The position numbers and the translations under genes were made by a program. From Actinokineospora sp. NBRC 105648 (GTDB taxonomy: Bacteria > Actinomycetota > Actinomycetes > Mycobacteriales > Pseudonocardiaceae): 64,000 nucleotides of DNA. The notes below the pieces were generated by a model. It saw only the letters and a program-made list of their open reading frames with translations, was not told where the DNA came from and made no database searches. Below are positions 26,433 to 35,833 of this stretch, in pieces; within the stretch, counting starts at the first letter, position 1; each line of letters begins with the position of its first letter. Location: positions 1-64,000 of the forward strand of contig NZ_BSTR01000024.1 of NCBI RefSeq assembly GCF_030269645.1. Direction: 5' to 3'.

Positions 26433-26891
26433 TCAGACGATGTTGAGGTAGCGGTACGGCTGGTAGTGCCGGGACGAGTTCTCGTACGGGTACCGGATCC
26501 GCCGCCGTACCGCGCCCAGGCCGGGGCGCTGCTCCAGGCCCCAGAAGCTGTTCCCGGCCTGGTCCACCCAGTCCTCGAAGATCGCCACGTGGCCCGGCCC
26601 GGTGGCCCGCAGCAGCACGTCGCCCGCGGCCAGTTCGGTCTTGGTGATCGGCGAGCTGAGCTCGGCGATCACCTCGACCCGCGGGCCGCCCTCGGTGCCC
26701 TCGGTCAGCCGCCAGGCCATCGCCACGTAGCCCGCGCAGTCGGTCCGGTAGTCGCCGAACTCGTTGCGGTGCCTGGCCCGCCTGCTGTGCGGCACGGCCG
26801 ACACCACCCAGCTGTGGGCGCGTTCCATGACCTCCGCCCTGGTGACCAGGGGGTCCTCGCCGGATATCGCCATGCCGCCAGGCTGGGCCAC
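26433..26891 (-). CDS. Small papain-like (NlpC/P60 or CHAP type) protein
   Basis: A 152-residue protein with the signature of papain-fold amidases: DCAGYVAMAW with a possible catalytic Cys, then AAGDVLLRATGPGHVAIFEDW with the His, and FWGLEQRPG. NlpC/P60 enzymes usually cut wall peptides outside the cell, but no signal peptide or anchor is visible, so it may act inside, be exported by another route, or have another substrate. Its stop is 9 bp from the ubiA stop. ATG at 26891 gives MAQPGGMAISGEDP; ATG six residues in is an alternative. Confidence 0.7.
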   Translation of the reverse strand: MAQPGGMAISGEDPLVTRAEVMERAHSWVVSAVPHSRRARHRNEFGDYRTDCAGYVAMAWRLTEGTEGGPRVEVIAELSSPITKTELAAGDVLLRATGPGHVAIFEDWVDQAGNSFWGLEQRPGLGAVRRRIRYPYENSSRHYQPYRYLNIV

Positions 26892-26955
26892 CCGGGTGGA
26901 GAATTCCTCCAGGAACCGGACCGGGGCCTATAGATCGCCTACAGGCCCCGGCCGG

Positions 26956-29900
26956 TCACGGGTTCGGCAGCGTGGCCCGGCTGGTGCTGCCCGCGCGGAC
27001 CGCGCTCAGCCAGGCCGCGGGGGACAGGTCGGCCAGCTCGGTGGTCTCCCTGGTGGCGGCCTCGGTGAACAGCTCCACCGCCCGCCGCCAGTGCGCCTGC
27101 GCCGCCTCCGGGGCGTCGGTGGCCTCGGCCGCCGCCAGGTCGCGCAGCGTCCGCGCCTGCCACAGCGGCAGCGCCAGCTCGGTCCAGCGGGTCAGCGCGT
27201 CCGACAGCAGCGCCCGGGCGTTGAGCAGGTCGCCCTGGGCCAGCGCCAGCTCGCCCAGGGTCCGGGTGACCAGCGCGACGCCGAACCGGTCGCCCTGGCG
27301 CGCGCACAGCCGCAGGCAGTCCGCCAGCGCCTCGGCCACCCCGGCGGGCTCACCCAGCCGGATCCGGGCCTTCGCCGAGGACTGGGCCGCGTACGCCGCG
27401 CCCAGCACGTCCCCGGACGCGCGCAGGATCACCTCGGCCTCCTCGCTGAGCCGCGCCGCGCGGCCCCACTCGCCGACCGCGCGGTGGCACAGGCTCAGCC
27501 CGCGCAGGGCCAGGCCCTCGCCGCGGCTGTCGCCCAGCGCCCGGTAGCTGTGGGCGCAGTGGGTGAACCGGTCGATGGCCTCCGGGATGTCGCCGAGGTC
27601 GCGCTGGCTCGCGGCCAGCCCGTAGCACGCGGCGGCGACCACCCCGGTGTCGCCGATCCGCTCGGCGATCTCGGTGGCCCGGGCGAGGTGGTCGCGGGCC
27701 AGCGGGAAGTCACCCAGGTCGCGGTAGACCGTGCCGATCCCGACCAGCGCGACCGCCAGCGTGGCGTCGTCGCCGACCTGCGCGGACCGCTCGGAGGCCT
27801 GCGCGAAGTAGGACAGCGCCAGCGGGAACTCGTCCTTCTCGTAGTAGAGCTGCCCCAGCCCGGCCAGCACCGTCGCCTCGGCCTGGGTGTCGCCGCTGCC
27901 GCGGGCCGCGGCCAGCGCCACCTCGTGGGTGCGCTGCCAGCCGTCGAACTCGTTGCGGGCGGCGAACGGCGAGGACAGCAGCGAGGTGATCAGCATCGTG
28001 GTCATCTCGGCGATGCCCAGCTCGTGCGCGCGCTCCACCGCGCGCACCACCGCCGAGGTCTCGGACTTGAACCAGCCGGATGGGTCGTCCTCGGTCTCGG
28101 CCACCAGCCGCGGGTCCAGCTCGACGCCGGGCTGCACCGTCGGCCGCAGGCCCAGGGTGACCCTGGGCAGCTTGCTCGCGCCCGAGTCGACCAGCGCCAT
28201 CCAGGTCGCCAGCGTCCGGCAGACCGCCGCGGCCACCGCGTCGGCGGGCTCGTCGCGCACCGCGTGCTCGGCGCCGAAGAGCTGCACCAGGTCGTGGAAG
28301 CGGTAGCGGACCCGGCCGATCGCGTCGATCCCGGCGACCTCCAGCAGCCGCAGGTCGACCAGCGCCTCGACCACGTCCTCGGCGTCGTCGAGCGGGATCT
28401 CCAGCAGCGGCGCGGCCAGCCAGGAGCCGAAGTCCGGCAGGTCGAGCAGGGTCAGCAGGTGGAAGGCGTGCCGGTGCAGGTCGTCGAGCTCGACGTAGTT
28501 CAGCCGCAGGCTCGAGCGCACGGCCAGGTCGCCGACGGCCAGCTCGTCGAGCCTGCGCCGCTCGTCGGAGAGCCTGCTCGCCAGCGCGCGCAGCGGCCAG
28601 TGCGGGCGGGCCAGCAGCTTCGCGCCCGCGGCCCGCACGGCCAGCGGGATGCCGCCGCAGAGCGCGGCGATGGTGTCGGCGGCGGCGGGCTCGTCGGCCA
28701 CCCGACCGGCGCCGACGATCTTGCTGAGCATCCGCACCGAGGTCTCGGCGCTGAAGAAGTCCAGCTCGACCGGCACCGTCTCGGGCAGGCCGGTCAGCCG
28801 CGACCGGCTGGTGACGATCACCAGGCAGTTCGGGTCGCCGGGCAGCAGGCTGCGCACCTGCCGCTCGCTGCGCGCGTTGTCCAGCACGATCAGCAGCCGC
28901 TTGCCGTTGACCTGCCTGCGGAACAGGTCCGCCCGGTCGTCGGTGTCGGCGGGCAGGTCGGCGCCCGCCACGCCGAGCGCGCCGAGGAAGCGGCCGAGCA
29001 CCTCGAACGCGCCCAGGTCGCGCTCGCAGCCGCGCAGGTCGGCGAAGAGCTGGCCGTCGGGGTAGTGCGCGCGCAGCCGGTGGGCGGCGTGCACGGCCAG
29101 CGCGGACTTGCCCGCCCCGGCGAACCCGGACACCACGACCGTCGGCGTGCCCGCGGCCCCGGCCTCGCGCAGCCGGGTGATCGTCGCCAGCTGCTCGTCG
29201 CGGCCGGTGAAGTCGCTCACGTCCGGCGGCAGGTGCCGGGGGACCGCCCGCTGCTCCTCGGTCCGCGCCCGCACCTCGGCGGCCCCGGCGCCCCGGCGCT
29301 TGGGCTCGGCGCCGTCCATCGGGCGCAGCGTGCCGTCGAGGATCGCGCTGTGCAGCCTGCGCAGCTCCTCGCCCGGCTCGACCCCCAGCTCGTCGAGCAG
29401 GTGCGCCCGGCCCTCCCGGTAGACCGCGAGCGCGTCGCCCTGGCGGCCGCTCTCGAACAGCGCGCGCATCAGCAGCCCGCGCACCTGCTCGCGCAGCGGG
29501 TGCGCGCTGACCAGCCTGCGCAGGTGCGTGGCCACCTCGCCCGCGCGGCCCTGCCGCAGGTGGCAGCGCGCCCGGCCCTCCTCGGCGCTGAGCAGCTCCT
29601 CGGCCAGCGAGGCCGACTGCGACCGCGCGAAGTCGGCCTCGATCCCGCCGAACGCGGGCCCCCGCCACAGCCGGATCGCCTGGTCGTAGAGGCCCGCGGC
29701 GGTCTCGTGGTCCACCTGCCGCTCGGCGTGGCGGGCGGCGTAGAGGTTGTTCTCGAAGCTCTCCAGGTCGCTGTCGGTCGGGTCGACGTCGAGCAGGTAC
29801 CCGGGTGCCCGGGTGGCCAGCGCGGCTCGCCGGTCGGCCGTGGCGAAGCCGCGGCGCAACAGCGAGACGTAGGTGTGCACCAGGGCGTTCGCCGACGCCG

Positions 29901-30069
29901 GTGGCGACTCGTCCCAGATCAGATCGATCAACCGCTCGGTCGAGACCACCTGTCGGACCTGCAACAGCAGCGCGGCCAACAGCGCCTTGGGCTTGGGTCC
30001 GCCCAGGTTGACCGAATCACCCGAATCGTCCGATCTCAGCTCGACCGGCCCCAAGACCAGTATGCGCAC
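26956..30069 (-). CDS. AfsR/SARP-type regulator with NB-ARC and TPR domains
   Basis: A 1037-residue transcription activator. Residues 1-95 are an OmpR-like DNA-binding winged helix (LGPVELRSD, ALLAALLLQ), 96-245 the bacterial transcriptional activation domain, 290-600 an NB-ARC ATPase with Walker A GFAGAGKS (315-322) and Walker B RLLIVLDNA, and the remainder TPR helices. This matches AfsR-like STAND regulators that couple ATP turnover to promoter activation. GTG at 30069 is the start. It lies 88 bp downstream of a type VII-like operon on the same strand and could control it, itself or a distant cluster. No antibiotic cluster is visible here. Confidence 0.92.
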   Translation of the reverse strand: MRILVLGPVELRSDDSGDSVNLGGPKPKALLAALLLQVRQVVSTERLIDLIWDESPPASANALVHTYVSLLRRGFATADRRAALATRAPGYLLDVDPTDSDLESFENNLYAARHAERQVDHETAAGLYDQAIRLWRGPAFGGIEADFARSQSASLAEELLSAEEGRARCHLRQGRAGEVATHLRRLVSAHPLREQVRGLLMRALFESGRQGDALAVYREGRAHLLDELGVEPGEELRRLHSAILDGTLRPMDGAEPKRRGAGAAEVRARTEEQRAVPRHLPPDVSDFTGRDEQLATITRLREAGAAGTPTVVVSGFAGAGKSALAVHAAHRLRAHYPDGQLFADLRGCERDLGAFEVLGRFLGALGVAGADLPADTDDRADLFRRQVNGKRLLIVLDNARSERQVRSLLPGDPNCLVIVTSRSRLTGLPETVPVELDFFSAETSVRMLSKIVGAGRVADEPAAADTIAALCGGIPLAVRAAGAKLLARPHWPLRALASRLSDERRRLDELAVGDLAVRSSLRLNYVELDDLHRHAFHLLTLLDLPDFGSWLAAPLLEIPLDDAEDVVEALVDLRLLEVAGIDAIGRVRYRFHDLVQLFGAEHAVRDEPADAVAAAVCRTLATWMALVDSGASKLPRVTLGLRPTVQPGVELDPRLVAETEDDPSGWFKSETSAVVRAVERAHELGIAEMTTMLITSLLSSPFAARNEFDGWQRTHEVALAAARGSGDTQAEATVLAGLGQLYYEKDEFPLALSYFAQASERSAQVGDDATLAVALVGIGTVYRDLGDFPLARDHLARATEIAERIGDTGVVAAACYGLAASQRDLGDIPEAIDRFTHCAHSYRALGDSRGEGLALRGLSLCHRAVGEWGRAARLSEEAEVILRASGDVLGAAYAAQSSAKARIRLGEPAGVAEALADCLRLCARQGDRFGVALVTRTLGELALAQGDLLNARALLSDALTRWTELALPLWQARTLRDLAAAEATDAPEAAQAHWRRAVELFTEAATRETTELADLSPAAWLSAVRAGSTSRATLPNP

Positions 30070-30157
30070 GTCTCTACCCCCAGGTCAGTGTGCTCAATGA
30101 CCACTATCGGCGCTCACGGGGAATTAGTCACCCACAATGTCGCGCCCCGCCCGGCGC

Positions 30158-30802
30158 TCACTCGATCAAGTCGCGCGGCCCCGTCCGCCCGTAGAGCACC
30201 GACCCGTCCACGAAGTCCACCCGCAGCACCCGGGCGAACGGGAACCCGCGCCCGATCAGCACCGGGGACCAGCCGAGCACCCGCTCCACCTCGATCTCCC
30301 ACACCGACACCACCCGGTCGCCGACCAGCCACGAACCACGGCCGATGAAGTCGTTCACGTGCGACGCGGCCTGGCGCAGGAGGCCCTTCTCCCGGCGGGC
30401 GGTCCGCAGCTCCTCCTGCCTGCTCACCAGGAACTTCGCGGGCAGCAGCACGGCGAACCGCCGGGTGGTGATCGCGATCCCGGTCTCGCCGAGCCCGATC
30501 GCCAGGGCGTCGGCGGCGCGCACCGCGTCCCGGTCGGGATCGGCCGCCTGCGCCCACCAGGACAGGGTGTCGTCATCGGCCCACTCGTTCGCGGCGAACC
30601 GGCCCGCGGTGGTGAAGCTGCTGGGGTCCGGGTAGCTCCGGTCGATCCCGGTGGTCTCCTCGGCACCGGCCGGGACGGGGTGCGGCACCCGGACCCGCCC
30701 GGCGACCCGGGAACCCACGTTCCGCCTGCTGGCGTCGGTCGCGACCCGGACCACCTCGCCGGGCTCGGTCCACCACCGCCTGAGGTCCTCATCGATGTGC
30801 AT
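30158..30802 (-). CDS. Unknown protein of a type VII-like cassette (possible PH-like domain)
   Basis: A 214-residue soluble protein, not recognised by family. The N-terminal half is Asp/Arg-rich and the C-terminal half contains TGIAITTRRFAVLL and VLRVDFVDGSVLYGR, a pattern seen in bacterial PH-like domains (two beta-rich blocks where a strand ends in DGS). It is the last gene of a four-gene operon, 3 bp after its neighbour, which has a similar pattern. The PH-like idea is an inference from pattern only. Confidence 0.7.
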   Translation of the reverse strand: MHIDEDLRRWWTEPGEVVRVATDASRRNVGSRVAGRVRVPHPVPAGAEETTGIDRSYPDPSSFTTAGRFAANEWADDDTLSWWAQAADPDRDAVRAADALAIGLGETGIAITTRRFAVLLPAKFLVSRQEELRTARREKGLLRQAASHVNDFIGRGSWLVGDRVVSVWEIEVERVLGWSPVLIGRGFPFARVLRVDFVDGSVLYGRTGPRDLIE

Positions 30803-30805
30803 TCG

Positions 30806-31546
30806 TCACTCCGGGGCGCCGTTGGTGAGCGCCAGCAGGCGCTCGTACTGGTCGGGCTCCTTACCCGCGCCGAAGAACAGGTCGAAACCGGAGCCGTCGA
30901 CCAGTTGCATCCGCAGGCACGCGGACCGCTTGTGCGCGAACCCCCGCGCCGCGACGGAGAAACCGGCGATCTCGGTGCGCGGGACGTCCAGCACCGGGGT
31001 CAGCGCGCGGACCTCGGGCGAGGGCTCCAGCTTGTCGATCGGCTTGGTCAGCGCGGCCGCGGCGTCCTTGCCCACCTCGACGCCCGCTTCGACGATGTCG
31101 CCGAGGATCCCCCACCTGGACTTCTTCGCGGGCTCCGGCGGCGGCGGTGGTGGTGCGGGCAGGGGCGGCTGCTCTCGGATGGCGATGTGCAGCCGGTTCG
31201 GCGTCAGCACCCACAGGTGGTCGCCGTAGCCGATCAAGCGCAGGGCGTACCGCATCGCCAGCGCGTCCTTGTCGCGGCCCACGATCACGACGTCCGGGGT
31301 GGGTCTGTCCGGGGCTCCCCCGTCGCCCTCCTCGGAGTCGAAGTCGAGGAGGGCGTCGAGGGCGCGCTTGCCGAGGTCCGGTTTGACCCGGAAGTTGACC
31401 TGCGGCCTGCCCGCTGCCTCGAACGGCCGGTTGTCGACGCCGTAGGCGCAGGCGGCAGCGGCCCAGAGCAGGGGTTCCGGCGAGTCGCCGAGCAGGGTCC
31501 GAGCGTGGATGGCCGGACCTGCGACGTCGGCGTAGAGGGATGTCAT
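30806..31546 (-). CDS. Unknown protein of a type VII-like cassette with Pro-rich linker
   Basis: A 246-residue protein, family not recognised. Residues 1-130 end in YGDHLWVLTPNRLHIAIRE. A run of prolines (about 133-142) is followed by AKKSRWGILGDIVEAGVEVGKDAA, an amphipathic helix. The C-terminus has TEIAGFSVAARGFAHKRSACLRMQ and DGSGFDLFFGAG, again reminiscent of a PH-like strand pattern. It lies 15 bp after the WXG-like gene and is a candidate chaperone or membrane-associated partner of that protein. Confidence 0.72.
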   Translation of the reverse strand: MTSLYADVAGPAIHARTLLGDSPEPLLWAAAACAYGVDNRPFEAAGRPQVNFRVKPDLGKRALDALLDFDSEEGDGGAPDRPTPDVVIVGRDKDALAMRYALRLIGYGDHLWVLTPNRLHIAIREQPPLPAPPPPPPEPAKKSRWGILGDIVEAGVEVGKDAAAALTKPIDKLEPSPEVRALTPVLDVPRTEIAGFSVAARGFAHKRSACLRMQLVDGSGFDLFFGAGKEPDQYERLLALTNGAPE

Positions 31547-31561
31547 CGGTTCCCGGCGGTC

Positions 31562-33148
31562 TCAGTCGGTGGTGAAGCCGCGCTGCTGCGCGGCCTTGCG
31601 TTCCTCGGGGGTGGACGGGTCCGCGGCGTGGTCGTAGACCTCGCCCGCACCCCATTCGACGGCCGCGCCGGGCACGTTCTCCAGCGTGCCGCGCCAGACC
31701 GCCGTGCCGGTTCTGGTCGTACCTGTGGGGCCCAGGTATCCCAGACCCGCCTTGACGACCTGCTGGGCCAGGGCCTCCTCGCCGGTGGCGTCCTTGCCGA
31801 ACCGGGTGTGCGTCGAGGTCGTCCGGCGGTCGGCGGCGTTGCGCATCTTCTTGTTCGCCGCGGCCAGCACGCCGTCCTCCACCTCGCGGATCTTCGCGCT
31901 GTTGCCGGTAGCGCGGGCGGCGTCCATGGCCTCGTTCGCCTTGTCCAGGGCGCGCTGCGCGTCCCGGGTGTTGTCGAAGGCGGACGCGGTGTTGGTGATC
32001 GGGTTCGCCTTGATCCGCCTGCCGATCACCTTCGCGCCGCGCAGCTGGCTGGCCTTGTCCATGACCCCGCTGAGCTTGCCGCCGCGCAGCCCCTTGAGCA
32101 GGTCCTCCAACTTGGTGATCAGCGGCTTGAGCTGGTGCGCCAGCTTGGCGACCTTCTGCCCGAGCCGGGTGGCGGTGAGCGCGGACTGCGTCGCGGTCAG
32201 CCCGGTGGCCACGCCCGCCGAGGCGCCGAAGGTGATCCAGGAGGCGGCCAGCGCGGCCAGCCACTCGATGATCAGGCCGAGCACGAGCTCCTGGATGATG
32301 TCCACCACGACCTGGACGAACGTGTCGAAGATCGTGGCGGCGGTCTCCAGCACCCCGGCGATCTCGTCGATGTCGCCGGACATCGCGCGGGCGCCGTCGC
32401 CGAACTCGGTCATCTGGGCGCGGAAGGCGTCACCCGCGGCGCCCTGCCAGGCCGGTCCGGTGGACTGGGCGCGGGTGTCCTCGTGGTCGGCGACGGTGTT
32501 GAGCCAGTCGGCGACGTCCTGCCACCCCTTGGCGGTGCTGCGCATCTGCTCGGGGTCGCCGAGCGCGGGCTCCAGCACCAGGTTCACCAGCGGGCTGATC
32601 ACGATCGAGATGAGCCAGCCCAGGCCGTTGTCGATGAACGCCTGCCCGGGGCTGGTGACCAGCTGGATCTGCTCCACCCGCGCGTTGAACGCGGCGAAGG
32701 CGGCGGCGGGCGGGTCGGACGCGTCGGCGGTGGCGGCGTTGTAGCCCGCGTCGGCCCAGGAGCTGCCGTAGGTGCTCGCCTGGGTGAAGTCGGACTTGCG
32801 GTCGGCGTCACCCGCGTGGTTGAGCTTGCCCAGGTCGCCCACGCCGGTGTCGATGTCGGCGAGCCCGGAGGCGTTGTCCGACTCGGTCGCGCCGTAGGCG
32901 GTGGCGGTGTCGCGGACCGCCCCCGAGATCTCCTCCAGGTAGGCCGCCGCCTGCTTGGCCATGCCCTGGCACTCCTGCAGGGAGTCGGCGTACTTGTCCT
33001 TGAAGTAGAAGAACAGCGGCCCGAAGCAGTCGTCGCTGACCCGGGCCTGTTCCAGCAGGCTCGCCAGCCCGGCGAGGTTCTCGGACTGCTTGTGCGACCC
33101 CTCGCTGTGCGCGAGCAGGGCGCCGCCGCCGACGCCGAAGCCGGTCAC
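31562..33148 (-). CDS. WXG100-like multidomain protein, candidate type VII secretion substrate
   Basis: A 528-residue alpha-helical protein. Residues 20-100 form an ESX-type helical hairpin (EISGAVRDTATAYGATE is typical of actinobacterial type VII targets). Residues 200-270 form a second one carrying a W-x-G turn (PAWQGAAGDAF, 234-236). Residues 275-320 are strongly hydrophobic, and the rest is basic and helical with a polar C-terminus. There is no signal peptide. The double WXG-like arrangement with a C-terminal extension fits a polymorphic effector or pore-forming secreted protein, but no toxin motif is evident. It overlaps the YbaB-like gene by 4 bp. No EccC ATPase lies in the window. Confidence 0.75.
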   Translation of the reverse strand: MTGFGVGGGALLAHSEGSHKQSENLAGLASLLEQARVSDDCFGPLFFYFKDKYADSLQECQGMAKQAAAYLEEISGAVRDTATAYGATESDNASGLADIDTGVGDLGKLNHAGDADRKSDFTQASTYGSSWADAGYNAATADASDPPAAAFAAFNARVEQIQLVTSPGQAFIDNGLGWLISIVISPLVNLVLEPALGDPEQMRSTAKGWQDVADWLNTVADHEDTRAQSTGPAWQGAAGDAFRAQMTEFGDGARAMSGDIDEIAGVLETAATIFDTFVQVVVDIIQELVLGLIIEWLAALAASWITFGASAGVATGLTATQSALTATRLGQKVAKLAHQLKPLITKLEDLLKGLRGGKLSGVMDKASQLRGAKVIGRRIKANPITNTASAFDNTRDAQRALDKANEAMDAARATGNSAKIREVEDGVLAAANKKMRNAADRRTTSTHTRFGKDATGEEALAQQVVKAGLGYLGPTGTTRTGTAVWRGTLENVPGAAVEWGAGEVYDHAADPSTPEERKAAQQRGFTTD

Positions 33149-33651
33149 GGTGTGCCCCCGTAGACGCTCTCGTCGGAGAAGTCGCCGTCGTCGTCGGGCC
33201 GCGCGGGCCGGGGCGGCCGGGGTTGGCGGACCGGCCCGGGGTCGCTCGCCGCCGGTACCGGCAGCGATCCCGGCGGGGGCGGTGTCGTGGGCCCGAGTGG
33301 TTCGACGGCCGGTGCGTGCGCGCGCAGGGCGTCCTGGAACTGCTGGTAGTACGCGTCCCCCACGACCGGGCGGACGGTCTCCTCCACCAGCGCGGCGGCC
33401 TGCTGGGTCGCCTGCCTGATGGCGCCGAGGATCTCCTGGGTCAGCTGGGTGTGCGACCGGTTCATCGCCGCCGGGGTGAGCGCCAGGCCCAGCACCGCGC
33501 CCGACGGGGCCACGGTGACCGTGACCGAGCCGTCGGTGTTGCGGGCACTGCCCTTGAGCTCGGCGATCCGGTCCTTGAGCCCCGCCGCCCGCGCGGCCTG
33601 GTCCTCGAAGTGGCGCATGGCCTGCTGGAAATTGGCGTCGTCGATCGCCAT
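33145..33651 (-). CDS. YbaB/EbfC-like protein of a type VII-like cassette
   Basis: A 168-residue protein whose first ~100 residues match the YbaB/EbfC fold: an N-terminal helix (FQQAMRHFEDQAARAAGLKDR), then beta strands DGSVTVTVAPSGAVLGLALT, then a long helix. The last 60 residues are Pro-rich and disordered. YbaB-like proteins of this kind accompany ESX loci (EspL in ESX-1 is one) and are thought to act as cytosolic partners rather than nucleoid proteins. First gene of the four-gene operon; ATG 33651 follows a GGGGGC site. Confidence 0.8.
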   Translation of the reverse strand: MAIDDANFQQAMRHFEDQAARAAGLKDRIAELKGSARNTDGSVTVTVAPSGAVLGLALTPAAMNRSHTQLTQEILGAIRQATQQAAALVEETVRPVVGDAYYQQFQDALRAHAPAVEPLGPTTPPPPGSLPVPAASDPGPVRQPRPPRPARPDDDGDFSDESVYGGTP

Positions 33652-33713
33652 CAGCCCCCCTGACTCGTCCGGGTGATGTTATCGGCGGCCCAGGGGGCGC
33701 ACGGCCGGATTCG

Positions 33714-34469
33714 TCAGATGGGCAGCCTGCGGAAGATCGGCCGCGGGATGTGCCGCAGCACGGACATCACCGCGCGCCACTGACCGGGCGCCCACACCAG
33801 GTCCTTGCGCCTGCGCACCGCCTCGACGGCGATCTCGGCGACCTTCTGCGGGGTGGTGGCCATCGGCGCGGCCTTCATGCCCTCGGTCATCTTGGTGTGC
33901 ACGAAACCGGGCCGCACCACCGTGACGGTGATGCCCTCCGGCCGCAGCGCCTCGCCCAGACCGAGGTAGAAGCCGTCGAAGCCGGCCTTGGTGGAGCCGT
34001 AGACGAAGTTCGAGCGGCGCACCCGCTCCCCGGCGACCGAGGACAGCGCGATCACCGAGCCGTGGCCCTGCTTGCGCAGCCGCTCGGCCAGCGCGATGCC
34101 CAGCGACACCGGCGCGGTGTAGTTGACCTGGGCCAGCTCCACCCCGCTGGCGTGGTCCTGCCAGGCCTGCTCGGCGTCGCCCAGCAGACCGAAGGCGACC
34201 ACCGAGACGTCGATGTCGCCGTCGCTGAACGCCTCCTCGACGACCTTGGGGTGCGAGTCGAGGTCGCGGGCGTCGAAGGCCACCGTGCGCACGGTGGCGC
34301 CGAGGCCGCGCAGCTTGGCCACCGCGGCGTCCAGGCGCTCGGACGGCCGCGCGGCCAGCACGACCTTGAGCGGGCGCTGGCGGGCGTAGTTCTCCGCGAT
34401 GGCGAGCCCGATCTCGGACGTGCCGCCGAGCAGGAGCAGGGACTGCGGGGTGCCGACTGCGTTGATCAA
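33714..34469 (-). CDS. dprE2: Decaprenylphosphoryl-2-keto-ribose reductase
   Basis: NADH-dependent short-chain dehydrogenase that reduces DPX to decaprenyl-phosphoryl-arabinose, the sole arabinose donor of the wall. Visible features: [19 protein letters not shown] (Rossmann), [26 protein letters not shown] (Ser-Tyr-Lys catalytic set) and [14 protein letters not shown]. At 251 residues it matches Rv3791 in length. The start is TTG at 34469, overlapping the dprE1 stop (TTGA) and giving [16 protein letters not shown], close to the mycobacterial N-terminus. Translationally coupled to dprE1. Unlike M. tuberculosis, no aftA or emb gene follows. Confidence 0.93.
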   Translation of the reverse strand: MINAVGTPQSLLLLGGTSEIGLAIAENYARQRPLKVVLAARPSERLDAAVAKLRGLGATVRTVAFDARDLDSHPKVVEEAFSDGDIDVSVVAFGLLGDAEQAWQDHASGVELAQVNYTAPVSLGIALAERLRKQGHGSVIALSSVAGERVRRSNFVYGSTKAGFDGFYLGLGEALRPEGITVTVVRPGFVHTKMTEGMKAAPMATTPQKVAEIAVEAVRRRKDLVWAPGQWRAVMSVLRHIPRPIFRRLPI

Positions 34470-35833
34470 AGTCCGAGCCTTCGCGATTGGTCCGAGGTGA
34501 ACAGGCCGTCCGGGTCGACCGCGTCGCGCACCTTGCGCCACTCGTCGAGCCTCGGGTACATCCGGTGGAAGGTCTCCGGCGCGGTGCGGGATTCCTTGGC
34601 CAGGTAGAGCCGACCGCCCGCGGCGAGCACCTGCTCGTCGAGCCGGGCGCAGAACTCGTGCAGCCCGGGCACGATCGGGAAGTCGACGGTGATCGTCCAG
34701 CCCGGGGTGCCGAAGGACAGCGGGGCGCGGTTGCCCGCGCCCATCCGCTTGAGCACGTTGAGGAACGACACGTGCCCGGACTCGGCCATCTGCCGCACGA
34801 TCGAGCGCAGCTCGGCGTCGGCGCTGAACGGGATGATGAACTGGTACTGCAGGAAACCGTGCGAGCCGTAGGCCCGGTTCCACTCGCCGAACAGGTCGAG
34901 CGGGTGGTAGAACGCGGTCAGGTTCATGACCTGGCCGCGGCCCTGCTTGGGCGCCTTGCGGTACCAGGCCTCGCCGAGCAGCCGGAAGGTCAGCTTGTTG
35001 GCCAGCCCGTTGGGGAACACGTCCGGCAGGGTCAGCAGCTGCGGCGCGTCGAAGCGCAGCGGGTTCTTCCGGTACTTCGCGGGCAGCTCGTCCAGCTTCG
35101 CCAGCGAGCCGCGGGAGAACACCGCGCGGCCGAGCCTGCCGTCGGTGGAGATCGAGTCGAACCACGCCATCGAGTAGTCGTAGTTGTCGTCGGAGCCGTT
35201 GGAGAACATCGCCAGCGTCTCGTCGAGGTTGGCGGTGCGGTCGGTGTCGCTGATGAAGTACGCCGACTCGGTGTGCTTGAGGGCGACGGTGGCGCGCAGG
35301 ATGACGCCGGTCAGGCCCATGCCGCCGACGGTGGCCCAGAACAGCTCCGCCTCCGGGCCGTCGGGGGTCAGCGTGCGCACCTGGCCGTCGGCGGTGAGCA
35401 GGTCCAGCGCGCGGACGTGGTTGCCGAAGCTGCCCGCCGAGTGGTGGTTCTTGCCGTGGATGTCCGAGCCGATGGCCCCGCCGATGGTGACCTGGCGGGT
35501 GCCCGGCAGCACCGGCACCCACAGCCCGAACGGCAGCGCGGCCCGCATCAGCTGGTCGAGGTTGACCCCCGCGTCGAGCACGGCCAGGCCGGTGTCGGCG
35601 TCGATGGAGTGGATCCGGTTGACACCGTTCATGTCCACGACCAGGCCGCCCGCGTTCTGCGCCGGGTCGCCGTAGGAGCGGCCGAGGCCGCGGGCGATGA
35701 CCCCGCGCGGGCCCGCCGCCGCGACCGCGGCGATCACGTCGTCGGCGGTGCGGGGCTGGGCGACCGTGGCCACCGAGGGCGCGGTCCGTCCCCAGCCGGT
35801 CAGCGTGCGGGTCTCGAACTCTCCTGGCTCCAC
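34466..35833 (-). CDS. dprE1: Decaprenylphosphoryl-beta-D-ribose 2-oxidase
   Basis: FAD enzyme of the vanillyl-alcohol oxidase fold that oxidises decaprenyl-phosphoryl-ribose to the 2-keto form in the periplasmic wall pathway. The 455 residues align throughout with Rv3790: [29 protein letters not shown] (FAD domain), and [23 protein letters not shown] with the active-site Lys. The key oddity is [11 protein letters not shown]. The benzothiazinone-target Cys387 of the M. tuberculosis enzyme (PGWNICVDFPI) is Thr382 here, codon ACC on the minus strand at 34688-34690. GTG at 35833 is the start, 82 bp from the divergent gtrA. Confidence 0.95.
   Translation of the reverse strand: MEPGEFETRTLTGWGRTAPSVATVAQPRTADDVIAAVAAAGPRGVIARGLGRSYGDPAQNAGGLVVDMNGVNRIHSIDADTGLAVLDAGVNLDQLMRAALPFGLWVPVLPGTRQVTIGGAIGSDIHGKNHHSAGSFGNHVRALDLLTADGQVRTLTPDGPEAELFWATVGGMGLTGVILRATVALKHTESAYFISDTDRTANLDETLAMFSNGSDDNYDYSMAWFDSISTDGRLGRAVFSRGSLAKLDELPAKYRKNPLRFDAPQLLTLPDVFPNGLANKLTFRLLGEAWYRKAPKQGRGQVMNLTAFYHPLDLFGEWNRAYGSHGFLQYQFIIPFSADAELRSIVRQMAESGHVSFLNVLKRMGAGNRAPLSFGTPGWTITVDFPIVPGLHEFCARLDEQVLAAGGRLYLAKESRTAPETFHRMYPRLDEWRKVRDAVDPDGLFTSDQSRRLGL

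Noticed and set aside
26764-30348. Plus-strand open frame of nearly 1200 codons opposite the SARP regulator
   Set aside because: Shadow of the regulator; the minus strand carries Walker motifs and a coherent domain order.
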